Shown here: positions 28,101 through 34,047 of the stretch, one piece after another
How positions within the stretch are numbered: the stretch's first letter is position 1
Layout of the letters: each line of letters begins with the position of its first letter
NCBI GenBank assembly: GCA_907163375.1
Contig: CAJQUW010001979.1
Coordinates: forward strand, 620,001 to 684,000
Direction: 5' to 3'
DNA length: 64,000 nucleotides
Source of the DNA: Prostheceraeus crozeri
Lineage: Eukaryota > Platyhelminthes > Polycladida > Euryleptidae
Made by a program: the position numbers and the translations under genes
Notes under the pieces: generated by a model
The model's database searches: none
The model's input: the letters and a program-made list of their open reading frames with translations, nothing else
What the model was told of the DNA's origin: nothing

Positions 28101-31100
28101 TTTCTTCTATTGTTCTGGATCAATAGCAAATCATGAAGGATTAAATAGATTGGTACCCTTAGATCTCTTACTCTAGAGCTCCAACCGATGCACTTATGAC
28201 TAGGGCTGTGCGCGGTGCACCGGTTCTCGGGCCGGTGCACCTTAAGTCGAATTTCGATCAAATTGACATTTTACTGTATGGTTTACATTATAATTAATTA
28301 ATTTTGTCTGTCATCTTAGTCATGCCAAATTGGATAGAGGAATATTTTCAGCATACAGTGAAATTAATCATACTAGGAGAGTATTATTTTTTATTTAGTT
28401 ATACTTTTCAATTCAATTCAAACTTTTTTATCATGAAAATGAAGCCTTTTGAAAATCACGGCTGTATCATGAAATAAGCAGGGCACTTCTTGATGTAAAG
28501 AAAGGATGTGGAAAAAGTGACGAAAATTAGATGATTCAAGTTTATGATAAATTATTTAAGCCATGAAGTCCCTATTGCAGCGACCTCGAAATTTCGGAAT
28601 CTCACAATGAATACTGCGTACCTTGCTATAGTCCCTCTTACTAAGATACAAGCCATCTTGGCATTCTAGCGGCTAGCGATCCCTCCTAAAGACTCGCATC
28701 CTGCAACATTATCACATCACAGAGAGAGATGTTGACTTTCTCCCATAGTAATTGGCAGAGAACAGTGACATAGGTTCGAATCTTTTTACATTTCCTGATG
28801 TGTTCAGGTATTTAAAAAAATAATCAAAAAGAAGCGATTCCTTTGTTTTTTATTGTTTTAAAAGAACCAATTAAAACCCAATTGAATAATTTGATCAATT
28901 TTAATCAAATCAGAATGGAAAAAATAAAATATCAATCCACCACTGACTTTATAATTTAGTCTTTGTAACTTTTAGCCATTGTTTGTCGCATTTCTACACA
29001 ATTTCTGTTTTTATCTATAGCTTTAAAGAATTCCATTAGAACTATCATAGAGATGTACGGGCAAAGCATTTCTGTGAGTCACTCACATGTATTGGCAAAA
29101 ATAAAATTCAATGGTCCTATGTAAGCCTGCTTCAAATTCTTTAGCACCATTAGAATTTTCCTAGTACTCCATGAAATTTTCATTGAATTCTAGAAAATGT
29201 GAGCATTTATTATGAGAGATAGCGGCACTTCTACTTTCAAGGTTTTAAAATTGTAATTGACAATCACGCGGCAATCTAAAACGATTAACAAATCAACAAT
29301 CTAAACAAATTATATCTCGAATATACTTCAAATGCGAAGATCTTGCTCTAACCGGCAAAATCGAAGGAAGGAGAGAGCGCGGACGTCAGCGATTGTCCTT
29401 CATGGGATGGCTTGAGAGAGCGACTGGCAGGAGAGCCACGACCATCATAAGAATGTGCAAGAGACGAGAAGAACACCTGATTGTCGCCAACGTCATCTTC
29501 TGACACGCACTACTAATTGATTGATTGATATACTTAAAAGTTATTCAGTGAAACTTTTCAAAATTATCATACCCGTGCACTGGTGCGAGCAGGTACGGCT
29601 ATCGCACAGCCCTACTTGTGACGACACAAAAACGTTAAACTTACCTTACTCATTCCATCGAAAATGTCGTTGAAGAAATCTAGAATTGAATCTCGAGTGA
29701 CCTTGCTGATATTATAAAGAGCTTCGCATGCGTAGTATCGCACACGACTGTCGGGATCTTCTAGACATGCTAAGACTGGACGAACGAGTTGAGGACAATA
29801 TGTATTCGCATTCTGTAATTTAGAATGAAGTGATTGAGAACATCCTGAAATTTGCAAAAGGTGAAATAATCTTACCCGTCCCAATGCGATACAGGTCTGA
29901 GCAAGACCGATCAATCCTCCTTTGCGGGCGTGGCAATTTGAAGAATTAATGAACTCGTCTGTTAAAACCTGCATTATTCTTTCAATTTCATCATAATTCT
30001 CCAAGTTCATATATTCTTTGACCATTCTGAAAGAACAAGTTTTGAGTATGCTGCTAACTAGAGCATTTCACAAACAGGGTGCTAGCATAACGTGAGTAAA
30101 AAGTGTAATTTTCGGATATATTGGTAATTCGCAAGCAGGAACTAACTTGTGAATCAGTTTTCAAACTATGTTAAAACCTTGCTCAAAGAAATGACATAAT
30201 GAAAGTCATAAAAGTTGAGTTTATCATTTCAAACTATTTACATGTATGGCTCAGCATTACCAAAACAAAAATAATACTGCAGGCGCATTACCTGCCATGA
30301 AACGTAAATAGTTAAACAGTAAATATAAAATGCGACTTATAATAGAAAAAATTAGCAGCTTTATCTCATATCCGTAAGACGTAACTTGACTTGCATTTTA
30401 TAAAAACTTAACTTCCACACACACTATAAAGCAAGTTGTCACTCACTAATGTAATTACAAAATATTGAGCGAATATGTTGCCAGAGAGGAAAGCAACCGA
30501 TAATGTCTGCGACTGACAAATGACAATTATCCAATTCACATTAAGAGATTTCAAAGTGCTCTGCACGTGTATATCAAAAATGAAAAATCTTTGCATAGGG
30601 CCTACTTGAGCAATCTAGCCGCGAAATTCACCACCAATGTGCATAGTACACTGATAACAACTGCAGCAACTGTTAACGATGAAACAGTTGAACAAAAATA
30701 CACACGTTAAGACAATTTGAAATATCTCATAAGTTCATTAAATTAATCTTGATAGAAACATTGACAGATGATCACTGCATATATGCTGGAGGCCTACATA
30801 AAACATCTGGGGTCATAACGTCAAGAACTAACTAGCTTTGACTTTGTAATTTCAACGATATTCGGAAGCGAAGGTCGATGGAACACAATATAGTGAACCT
30901 AAATAACTTTGGTTGATAAATCATGAAAATAATAATAATAATAATGACGCATGTATTTCAAGCCCCAATATTGGGAATCGTGGGACATTCAACTTTACAA
31001 GGACTAAACAAAATCTAAATTTTAAGGCAAAATAACATCATATAAATAAGTAACATGAGAGCAAAAAAATGTTTCACGGATTGGCAACAACAAGTTACAT

Positions 31101-31598
31101 ACTAAAGTTGCTATTACTAAATTTTGACATGGGAATTATGAAAGAATTTTGAAGCAAAGAATTAGTTATTTTGGGGATTCGAAATTTTCCGGAGTACCTA
31201 AGTCGAGGAAGATACAGTGAATGAAGAATGAGGAAATGCATGCTTCATAGAATGAAGAAAAATCCATTGGTTGACTTGGTTGATGCACTACTCGCATCTG
31301 AATCAATGCACTTGAAATAATATGAAAATTTACACGTCCAATCGGGAATAATTGCAGAAAATCAAAGAAATATACATATTTTTTAAAAATAGATGCAAAT
31401 ACAAAAATTCACATATTCAATTATGTTTTCTAACCCGACAGAGATCAAACATTAAAATACTAATATCAAATATTGATGAAAAATTCCACATTCTTACTTT
31501 TCAATCTCCAATGCACCTGCTTTTCTCTTTTCATATATTCTGTCTTGCAGATTCTTGACGCATGCTTGAGTCAATGGGCTACTCTCACGATCAACCAT
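877..31598 (-). CDS. VAC14: VAC14 homologue, 5' half (five exons; gene continues off left edge)
   Basis: VAC14 is the HEAT-repeat scaffold that holds the PI3P 5-kinase PIKfyve/Fab1 and the phosphatase FIG4 together on endolysosomal membranes and so controls PtdIns(3,5)P2. Five exons on this strand join with matching phases: 31498-31598, 29876-30026, 29645-29812, 22758-23145 and 877-1132 (1064 nt, about 354 codons). The joined protein follows animal VAC14 in order: YEKRKAGALEIEK near residues 22-34, HARKGGLIGLA in exon 2, RYYACEALYNISKV at 109-122 (the Fab1-binding region), FIPLIRERIY and LPEFLDGLFQIL in exon 4, and LPYVSGILCAILPCFAY in exon 5. Introns are 1471, 63, 6499 and 21625 bp, all GT-AG. 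The C-terminal half of the family's usual ~780 residues is not in the window. The family call comes from remembered similarity to human VAC14. No disruption is seen in the exons. Confidence 0.93.
1133..6819. other. VAC14 intron 4, first part, nothing recognised
   Basis: AT-rich sequence with only short chance reading frames. The one structure noted is a small perfect hairpin near 4519-4544 (arms ATTGGCTAATT / AATTAGCCAAT). No coding match or transposon ends were recognised. Confidence 0.5.
6820..7256 (-). pseudogene. Degenerate fragment of an RT-associated repeat protein
   Basis: Two overlapping reading frames read as one protein: RPADILITSW, then SQPAALDITVVTRS, then (next frame) CIPLAATVYGVWVDEA, LTRVAARI and SVSLARSTAKAILGR. 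From memory this matches a C-terminal module (RPAD..., AALDVTV..., PL..ETYG.W..EA, L...LVRANAR.L..R) found in many invertebrate repeat proteins that also carry reverse transcriptase. The frame changes near 7020. No reverse transcriptase motif lies next to it, so this is a broken fragment inside VAC14 intron 4. The exact element family is unsure. Confidence 0.5.
7257..10028. other. VAC14 intron 4, nothing recognised
   Basis: AT-rich and without a recognised gene or element. A short imperfect direct repeat (ATAGATGCATATTTGTTCAT / ATAGATACATTTTTGTTCAT) lies near 8832-8885. Confidence 0.5.
10182..10382 (+). pseudogene. hAT transposase C-terminal remnant
   Basis: The 66-residue frame keeps the hAT dimerisation core: VPPTS, then FNVAG where family members have FS.AG, then RNRISDRTLNDIF where they have RSRLSD..L..L. 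No catalytic domain is present, so it cannot act as a transposase by itself. It lies wholly within the inverted-ended element at 10029-10859, which supports the hAT assignment of that element. Confidence 0.65.
10607..10682. repeat. Two 38-bp direct repeats
   Basis: GAATTGCACATGTTCGCAAT with the following ACAAATAATGATTTA occurs twice in a row with a 38-bp period, inside the hAT element. A third partial ACAAATAATGA lies just upstream. Confidence 0.85.
10860..11287. other. VAC14 intron 4, nothing recognised
   Basis: Sequence between the hAT element and the SINE. No gene or repeat family was recognised. Confidence 0.5.
11288..11480 (+). mobile_element. tRNA-derived SINE
   Basis: The left part has RNA polymerase III promoter-like boxes: TGGCACAGTGG (A box) and GGTCGAGTCCC (B box), about 45 bp apart, as in a tRNA gene. 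It is followed by a non-tRNA body (GGAAGGGCATCCGGAC, then GCACCTTCCAAGCC) and an A-rich end (CCATAAAAAA). That order (tRNA-like head, body, short tail) defines a tRNA-type SINE. The body resembles tails I remember from marine invertebrate SINEs, but I cannot name the family. Confidence 0.75.
11481..13382. other. VAC14 intron 4, nothing recognised
   Basis: AT-rich sequence with only chance reading frames and no element ends that I can recognise. Confidence 0.5.
13383..14312. mobile_element. Non-autonomous hAT element with perfect 8-bp target duplication
   Basis: The ends are TAGGGTTGTT and AACAACCCTA, flanked on both sides by CTCACGCC (13375-13382 and 14313-14320), the 8-bp duplication typical of hAT insertion. 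Both subterminal regions are filled with CCCGGGAA/TTCCCGGG motifs, which stand out in this AT-rich region. The interior is a long imperfect inverted repeat (about 13799-13931 and 13962-14085) with no transposase. It would depend on a transposase made elsewhere. Confidence 0.92.
13799..14085. repeat. Long inverted repeat inside the hAT element
   Basis: The left arm runs from AGCAACCAATAGAAA through TTGTCTAAATTGGTTGGC to AAATACATTCAGA. The right arm has the reverse: TCTGAATGTATTT, then GCCAGCCAATTTAGACAAG, then TTTCTATTGGTCG. Arms are about 125-130 bp with a loop of about 30 bp. It could be an older foldback element in which or next to which the hAT ends were fixed, or a replication-born palindrome. 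Confidence 0.8.
14313..16165. other. VAC14 intron 4, nothing recognised
   Basis: AT-rich. An (AT)n-like tract lies near 15294-15330. No gene or element was recognised. Confidence 0.5.
16166..16510. repeat. Inverted repeat, probable MITE-like element
   Basis: CATCAGAATTGTACTAAATC near 16178 returns reversed as GATTCAGTACAATTCTGATG near 16485-16505. The arms (about 60 bp) continue with AGGCATTTA and CAAAATGTACAA on the left and their near-complements on the right. No coding sequence lies between. No clear target duplication was found, so the superfamily is unknown. Confidence 0.65.
16511..16904. other. VAC14 intron 4, nothing recognised
   Basis: No recognised content apart from possible degraded Tc1 flank next to the relic that follows. 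Confidence 0.4.
16905..17075 (+). pseudogene. Tc1-like transposase C-terminal relic
   Basis: The frame reads SIENVWRILKRNVRRSRRKL then IIESMLRRMAMLT. Tc1 transposases end with NPIENLW..LKR.VR.R and then ..ESMPRR..A.I at this spacing. The catalytic residues and inverted ends are not seen, so it is a short relic. Confidence is moderate because the match is about 45 residues. Confidence 0.55.
17076..17994. other. VAC14 intron 4, nothing recognised
   Basis: No recognised gene or element before the dispersed repeat that begins at about 17995. Confidence 0.45.
17995..18290 (+). repeat. Unclassified dispersed repeat, copy 1, with exon-like coding segment
   Basis: This stretch matches 63361-63660 along its length. 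In one frame it reads NDLNSSNLKEFWQSKHF then THINPQATHDFFSYLYK and ends at AAG followed by GTATAAG, a possible splice donor. The other copy reads NSSNLKESWRSEHF and SNPQATHDYFSYLCK followed by GTATTAA. Conservative replacements between copies suggest a once-coding exon of a multi-copy element. I do not recognise the protein family. Confidence 0.6.
18291..20242. other. VAC14 intron 4, possible continuation of the unclassified repeat
   Basis: The repeat may extend a little further (CACGGTACAATTGAC here, CATGGACAATTCAGC near 63668). Frames of about 100 residues occur at 18854-19177 (minus) and 19330-19593 (plus), but I recognise neither and count them as chance. Confidence 0.35.
20243..21330 (+). 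pseudogene. 5'-truncated LINE reverse transcriptase (CR1/jockey-like)
   Basis: Three frames in order read as one reverse transcriptase. First PHDLLLEKL, RVQMVKINN, SGVIQGSVLGPLLFTIFIND and KYADDIKL (fingers/palm and the YADD active site). Then NDLSLNPSKCKSIHFG and FKDLGM (thumb side). Then HWNSLNLEEASVTSLPQFK, the usual C-terminal end of such LINEs. The 5' part, including endonuclease and ORF1, is missing, as expected of a truncated insertion. Frames change near 20550 and between 20913 and 21060, so it is inactive. It lies in VAC14 intron 4 opposite to the gene. Confidence 0.85.
21331..22757. other. VAC14 intron 4, last part, nothing recognised
   Basis: Contains a short palindromic run near 21765 (CCAAGCTTTGGAAGCTTCC). 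No gene or element recognised. Confidence 0.5.
22758..23145 (-). CDS. VAC14: VAC14 exon 4
   Basis: This 388-nt exon begins after TTGCATTTCAG and ends at a GTAAGT donor in phase 1. It encodes CCSDADPLVRKGCGELDRV, then FIPLIRERIYTKN, FIVSWISALNTVPDLN, LPEFLDGLFQIL and LLVSHCQFG. These match human FIPLLRERIYSNN, FIISWILVLESVPDIN, LPEILDGLFQIL and ILVIHCQ in order and spacing. The family knowledge places these in HEAT-like helical repeats. A LINE 3' end begins about 60 bp upstream of its acceptor. Confidence 0.93.
23200..23530 (+). pseudogene. LINE 3' end (reverse transcriptase C-terminus and tail)
   Basis: The frame reads RRRRLRWCGHVERKEECQWV, then KVQVDGRRPVARPKKSWSD, then RAKWRAAIQANC and a stop. 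RRLRW.GHVER..., GRRGRGRPKK.W.D... and DRAKWR.AI are the usual final module of many invertebrate LINEs. After the stop comes ATAAGTATAAGTAAGT, a short repeat tail typical of LINE 3' ends. Everything upstream is missing. It sits in intron 3 about 60 bp from the VAC14 exon 4 acceptor, in the orientation opposite to the gene. Confidence 0.85.
23531..25260. other. VAC14 intron 3 sequence; one GC-richer block of unknown origin
   Basis: Most of it is AT-rich and unremarkable. At about 24295-24640 the base composition rises and the text (GCGGCCCCTAGGATATAATA, CGCTTTGTAAGAGACGATTA) looks like old repeat or foreign sequence. Frames of 70 and 101 residues there are not recognised. Confidence 0.35.
25261..26307. 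repeat. Widely spaced inverted repeat (about 56-bp arms)
   Basis: The left arm 25261-25316 contains TTTAGGCATAACACGGAACT then GGTGATAGAGTGACATGGTGG. The right arm 26250-26307 carries the reverse complement with few changes (CCACCATGTCACTCTATCACC then TTCCGTGTTATGCCTAAA). Between lies 0.93 kb, including the hairpin at 25865-25994. It may be the two ends of a DNA transposon or two opposed copies of one repeat. No transposase is seen. Confidence 0.7.
25865..25994. repeat. Foldback hairpin, MITE-like
   Basis: AAAGCTAGCTTTTTAGGTAT then CTGTTTTTATTGACTAG and GGTAGATATAAACC on the left are answered by GGGTTTATATC, CTAGTTAATAAAAAACAG and AAAAGCTAGCT on the right. Arms of about 58 bp are separated by about 13 bp. 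The size and shape fit a MITE, though no target duplication was identified. Confidence 0.75.
26308..27096. other. VAC14 intron 3, nothing recognised
   Basis: AT-rich, without recognised gene or element. Confidence 0.45.
27097..27411. repeat. Single unit of a 298-bp repeat carrying a tRNA-like sequence (copy A)
   Basis: The unit matches the tandem pair at 33269-33807 closely, from TTAATTGCATTCACGACATG through GACGTGTTATTTATTCATTG to TTGCATGGCAATTTG. It begins and ends within the same phrase, TTTCATTGTTGTT, as if one period was cut out of a tandem array. The tRNA-like part lies at 27283-27356. Confidence 0.88.
27283..27356 (+). tRNA. tRNA-Thr(AGT)-like sequence, copy A (atypical, maybe pseudogene)
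   Basis: A D arm (GCTC...GAGC), an anticodon arm with loop CTAGTTA (anticodon AGT if read as tRNA-Thr), and a perfect T arm (GTAGG TTCGAAT CCTAC) follow in order, with TTTT at 27361 as a polymerase III stop. Oddities are one extra base between acceptor and D stems, a mismatch at the foot of the anticodon stem, and here an acceptor starting ATGGCTC, which pairs less well with CAGCCGC than copies B and C do. Confidence 0.55.
27412..27726. other. VAC14 intron 3, nothing recognised
   Basis: A 92-residue open frame on the plus strand is not recognised and is probably chance. Confidence 0.45.
27727..27986. repeat. Foldback element of about 260 bp
   Basis: Starting from ATTAGCAT / ATGCTAAT at the outer ends, the arms run inward through TTTGCGCATATGCC and GGCATAGGCGCAAA, then GCCTGGCCGGCA and TCGGCCTGCCAG, then CATCTCAAAAGTAGGCAG and CTGCCTACATTTGAGATG. 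Each arm is about 110 bp, moderately diverged. This fits an old foldback MITE in intron 3. Confidence 0.75.
28201..29614. mobile_element. Non-autonomous hAT element beside VAC14 exon 3
   Basis: The ends are TAGGGCTGTGCG and CGCACAGCCCTA. They are flanked by CTTATGAC (28193-28200) and CTTGTGAC (29615-29622), an 8-bp target duplication with one change. A perfect palindrome (GGTGCACCGG ... CCGGTGCACC) lies just inside the left end. No hAT transposase is seen, but a LINE 3' fragment lies inside (29332-29525). The right end is 30 bp from the VAC14 exon 3 donor. Confidence 0.88.
29332..29525 (+). pseudogene. LINE 3' end fragment inside the hAT element
   Basis: The frame reads KIEGRRERGRQRLSFMGWLE, RATGRRATTIIRM and EEHLIVANVIF followed by a stop. 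GKIEGKR.RGRQR, LE.ATG and a final ..MVANV. are the closing residues of a widespread LINE type. After it comes TTGATTGATTGATA, a short tandem tail as in LINE 3' ends. Heavily 5'-truncated. It inserted into the hAT element or was captured by it. Confidence 0.75.
29645..29812 (-). CDS. VAC14: VAC14 exon 3 (Fab1-binding region)
   Basis: This 168-nt, phase 0/0 exon sits between a TTACAG acceptor and a GTAAGT donor. It encodes the most conserved VAC14 stretch in the window, DPDSRVRYYACEALYNISKV, followed by FNDIFDGMSK. A 63-bp intron separates it from exon 2. Its donor lies only 30 bp from the end of the hAT element at 28201-29614, yet the donor is intact. Confidence 0.93.
29876..30026 (-). CDS. 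VAC14: VAC14 exon 2
   Basis: The exon follows a CTTTCAG acceptor and ends at CGG with a GTAAGA donor. It encodes MVKEYMNLENYDEIERIMQ, then the conserved HARKGGLIGLA segment and CIALGR. Human VAC14 has REF...VIQTLSQEF...HSRKGGLIGLAACSIALGK at the same place. The exon is 151 nt, taking phase from 2 to 0. The in-frame ATG at 30025 is internal, since exon 1 splices one base before it. Confidence 0.92.
30027..31497. other. VAC14 intron 1, nothing recognised
   Basis: Begins with GTAAGA after exon 1 and ends CTTTCAG before exon 2 (minus strand). A short ATA-repeat tract lies near 30928. No element was recognised. Confidence 0.8.
31498..31598 (-). CDS. VAC14: VAC14 exon 1 (start codon and N-terminus)
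   Basis: The exon reads MVDRESSPLTQACVKN at its start and continues through IYEKRKAGALEIE to a GTAAGA donor. Human VAC14 begins similarly, with LYEKRK and ALEIEK at the same distance from the start. The ATG has A at -3 and G at +4. The 101 coding bases end with two bases of a lysine codon, and the first base of exon 2 completes it. A CAG lies just 5' of the ATG (TTTTCAG then AAA ATG), so an upstream non-coding exon spliced here is possible. The exon is too short to appear as a long open frame. It was found by looking for the piece of VAC14 that should precede exon 2. Confidence 0.9.
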
Positions 31599-32486
31599 TT
31601 TCTGAAAATCCAAAATAACGGAATTACAAAGTTTGCACTTGATTGTCAAGATTTGCTCAATTATAATCTTATCTCATTCGTCTGAAGTACATTGAACTGA
31701 TGGCAGTTTACACAATAGACTCATAATGAGACAGTTGTAAACTTTATAATTGATGCACAACACACAATTAGAAAGGAAACATTGATAATAAACAACGCCA
31801 GAATCGGACGTGATTATAGACCTAAGAAAACATGACAGAACAACTTCCTTCCAAAAAACGAGTATTTAGATTTTAAATATACTTTTTCAAAACTGTTTAT
31901 TTACACAATCACTTCTGTGCAGAAAAGTCTTCATGGAAATAATGAAAATGAATGGAGTGAAAAAATTGTGAAGTGACGCAGTCTTAATCGTAGTTGCTTC
32001 CTGTTTTATTCTTTCATCAAGCTCCTATCTTGTATAAATGACTTTATATTCAATAGCGCTCAATAATCCGCAGTAGTCTCATCCGCAGAAAGATCCAAAT
32101 TTTCTCTACTGTGTCACACAAGATGACAAAGAGGAGAAGGAGAGAAAACATGAATGAAACCGCTTTACTATTTAACCATTATTGCAAAAATTTATTTACA
32201 GATCGTTTAGTGTGTAGGCCGGTTCAGAAACGAGATACCAGAACGACAATTGTATACATATGCACTTATCCTTGTAGACAAAGTTTGGTGCATCTTATCA
32301 CCTGACAGCATAATTCAAGATCTGTGATAACATTCAAATGTTTCGACTGCTTTGTCTGCTGACTAGAATGGTTGGTTTTCAGCATGAATATTTTATTCTT
32401 TGTGAACTAATGAACTTTTGTAAATCAAGCACTCATCTTGGTGATCACACCGGAAGAAGATTGGGCGAAGGAATAAGTCTAATTAT
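31599..32486. promoter_or_regulatory. Region upstream of VAC14 exon 1: 5' leader and possible promoter
   Basis: By position this should hold the VAC14 5' leader and promoter, unless a non-coding first exon lies further away (a CAG just before the ATG would allow it). I see no convincing TATA or initiator motif and no CpG-rich block. The assignment is by position only. Confidence 0.3.
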
Positions 32487-32494
32487 CTGTATAC

Positions 32495-33163
32495 TAGGGT
32501 TTTCAAAATCCCGACTTTTTCTGATCCCGGGATTAGCAAGCTTAATTCATTTACCGATAGTATGTCTAGATTGGCGTAGGCTGAACAATACTAGGCATTG
32601 TTTTAAATTCTTTGACCAGTATTTTGAACGATACACTGTATACTACAACTAATGATGGGCCTTAATGTCCATGAATTAATAATAAGTCTTTTCACATGCA
32701 GACATAAGCTATAACAATAAGTAGATCTAATTATCGCCCACAATATGCGTTGTCGCATTAAAACCTGGTATGTGATTTTCAAATCGAAATGCAAATTGTA
32801 TAATAATCGCTTCAAAAATTCATTAGATTTTAGTCAGCCTATTTGTATAACGATCTCTTTCCTTCTCTCGCCTGCCTGAACATATTTCTATTTTTTGACA
32901 TCAATAAATTGGTTGAGATAGACGACTAGTATATTATTCTATGCAGTTCTATATGGGAGTAGCTCTGTCTCGAGTTTACAAGTGTCTATTGTTAAGCTGA
33001 CCGTGGGAAGTCTGTATTTAGTTCTTGCATGGCGCTAGCATTAACATTTCACGCATTGCATCTGTTACTGCATGTTCTTGTCCATAGCCTTGTTACTCCA
33101 TCTTCATACAGCTCCTAACTGCCTAAGAACAAATGTAAGCTAATCCCGGGATTGGAAACACTG
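32495..33163. mobile_element. Non-autonomous hAT element with perfect 8-bp target duplication
   Basis: The ends TAGGGTTTTCAAAATCCCG and (reversed) CAGTGTTTCCAATCCCGGG are imperfect inverted repeats. The element is flanked by CTGTATAC on both sides (32487-32494 and 33164-33171). ATCCCGGGATT occurs just inside both ends, as in the element at 10029-10859. No transposase is present in 669 bp. Confidence 0.85.
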
Positions 33164-33381
33164 CTGTATACCTAAGACCTGTTATTCTGTTATTAAGATT
33201 TTATTCAGATGCTTGCTACGGTAATTCTCATTTTGCACCCTAAAAATTGTAATAAATTACATTCCCAATTAATGTCGGCGGTCACAATTGTGACGTGTTA
33301 TTTATTCATTGATTATTATTGCCTTGACAACTGATGTGTGGTGATGAGGGTTTGATCCTGCAAATTGACAGAGTCGCGTAA

Positions 33382-33455
33382 GTGGCTCGTAGCTCAGTTG
33401 GTTAGAGCACAGGTCTAGTTAACCTTGGTCGTAGGTTCGAATCCTACCAGCCGCA
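33382..33455 (+). tRNA. tRNA-Thr(AGT)-like sequence, copy B
   Basis: Acceptor GTGGCTC pairs with CAGCCGC at six of seven positions. The D arm (GCTC AGTTGGTTA GAGC), anticodon loop CTAGTTA and T arm (GTAGG TTCGAAT CCTAC) are intact, and TTTT follows at 33460. A and B boxes are canonical. One extra base before the D stem and a mismatched base pair at the anticodon stem foot make a working tRNA uncertain. A tRNA-derived repeat is the alternative. Confidence 0.6.
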
Positions 33456-33679
33456 CATCTTTTGCATGGCAATTTGATCTATCGTTTATTTAATTTCATT
33501 GTTGTTAATTGCATTCACGACATGGTTTAAGATGCTTCGGTGGACGATCGATCCCCGCTACTTGCCTTAATATCGGCGGTCACAATTGTGACGTGTTATT
33601 TATTCATTGATTATTATTGCCTTGACAACTGATGTGTGGTGATGAGGGTTTGATCCTGCAAATTGACAGAGTCGCGTAA

Positions 33680-33753
33680 GTGGCTCGTAGCTCAGTTGGT
33701 TAGAGCACAGGTCTAGTTAACCTTGGTCGTAGGTTCGAATCCTACCAGCCGCA
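33680..33753 (+). tRNA. tRNA-Thr(AGT)-like sequence, copy C
   Basis: Identical in sequence to copy B over the tRNA-like part, 298 bp further on, with the same TTTT terminator (about 33758). The same structural oddities apply, so they are family traits and not single-copy decay. Confidence 0.6.
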
Positions 33754-33942
33754 CATCTTTTGCATGGCAATTTGATCTATCGTTTATCTAATTTCATTGT
33801 TGTTAATTCAAATTATGAATTTGTTTTCATTAAAGTTTAGTTTCAAGCTAATATGTGCCAAAATATAAGCACCTGTAATAAATTCTTGTTGCGTTAAGTG
33901 AAAAATTCCATCTCATGTACCCATTAAATATTCTTATTTTGT

Positions 33943-34047
33943 GGAGTTTTCAGTTAATAAACACGGGTATATTAACCTGATCCAAACTTACTCTGCAATT
34001 TCGTCATTTTCCGGTTAATATACCGGGTATATTAAGTGGAAAACTCC
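33943..34047. repeat. Small foldback hairpin, about 105 bp
   Basis: GGAGTTTTCAGTTAATAAAC then GGGTATATTAACC on the left is answered by GGTTAATATACC and GGTATATTAAGTGGAAAACTCC on the right, with arms of about 40 bp. This fits a tiny MITE or a hairpin-forming repeat. Confidence 0.75.

Larger units (their letters stand above)
33269..33807. repeat. Two tandem 298-bp units, each with a tRNA-like sequence (copies B and C)
   Basis: TTAATGTCGGCGGTCACAAT at 33269 and TTAATATCGGCGGTCACAAT at 33567 start two nearly identical units. Each contains GACGTGTTATTTATTCATTG, the tRNA-like stretch and TTGCATGGCAATTTG. The array ends at CATTGTTGTTAATT. It is the same repeat as 27097-27411. The high identity between B and C points to a recent tandem duplication or to homogenisation. 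Confidence 0.92.
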
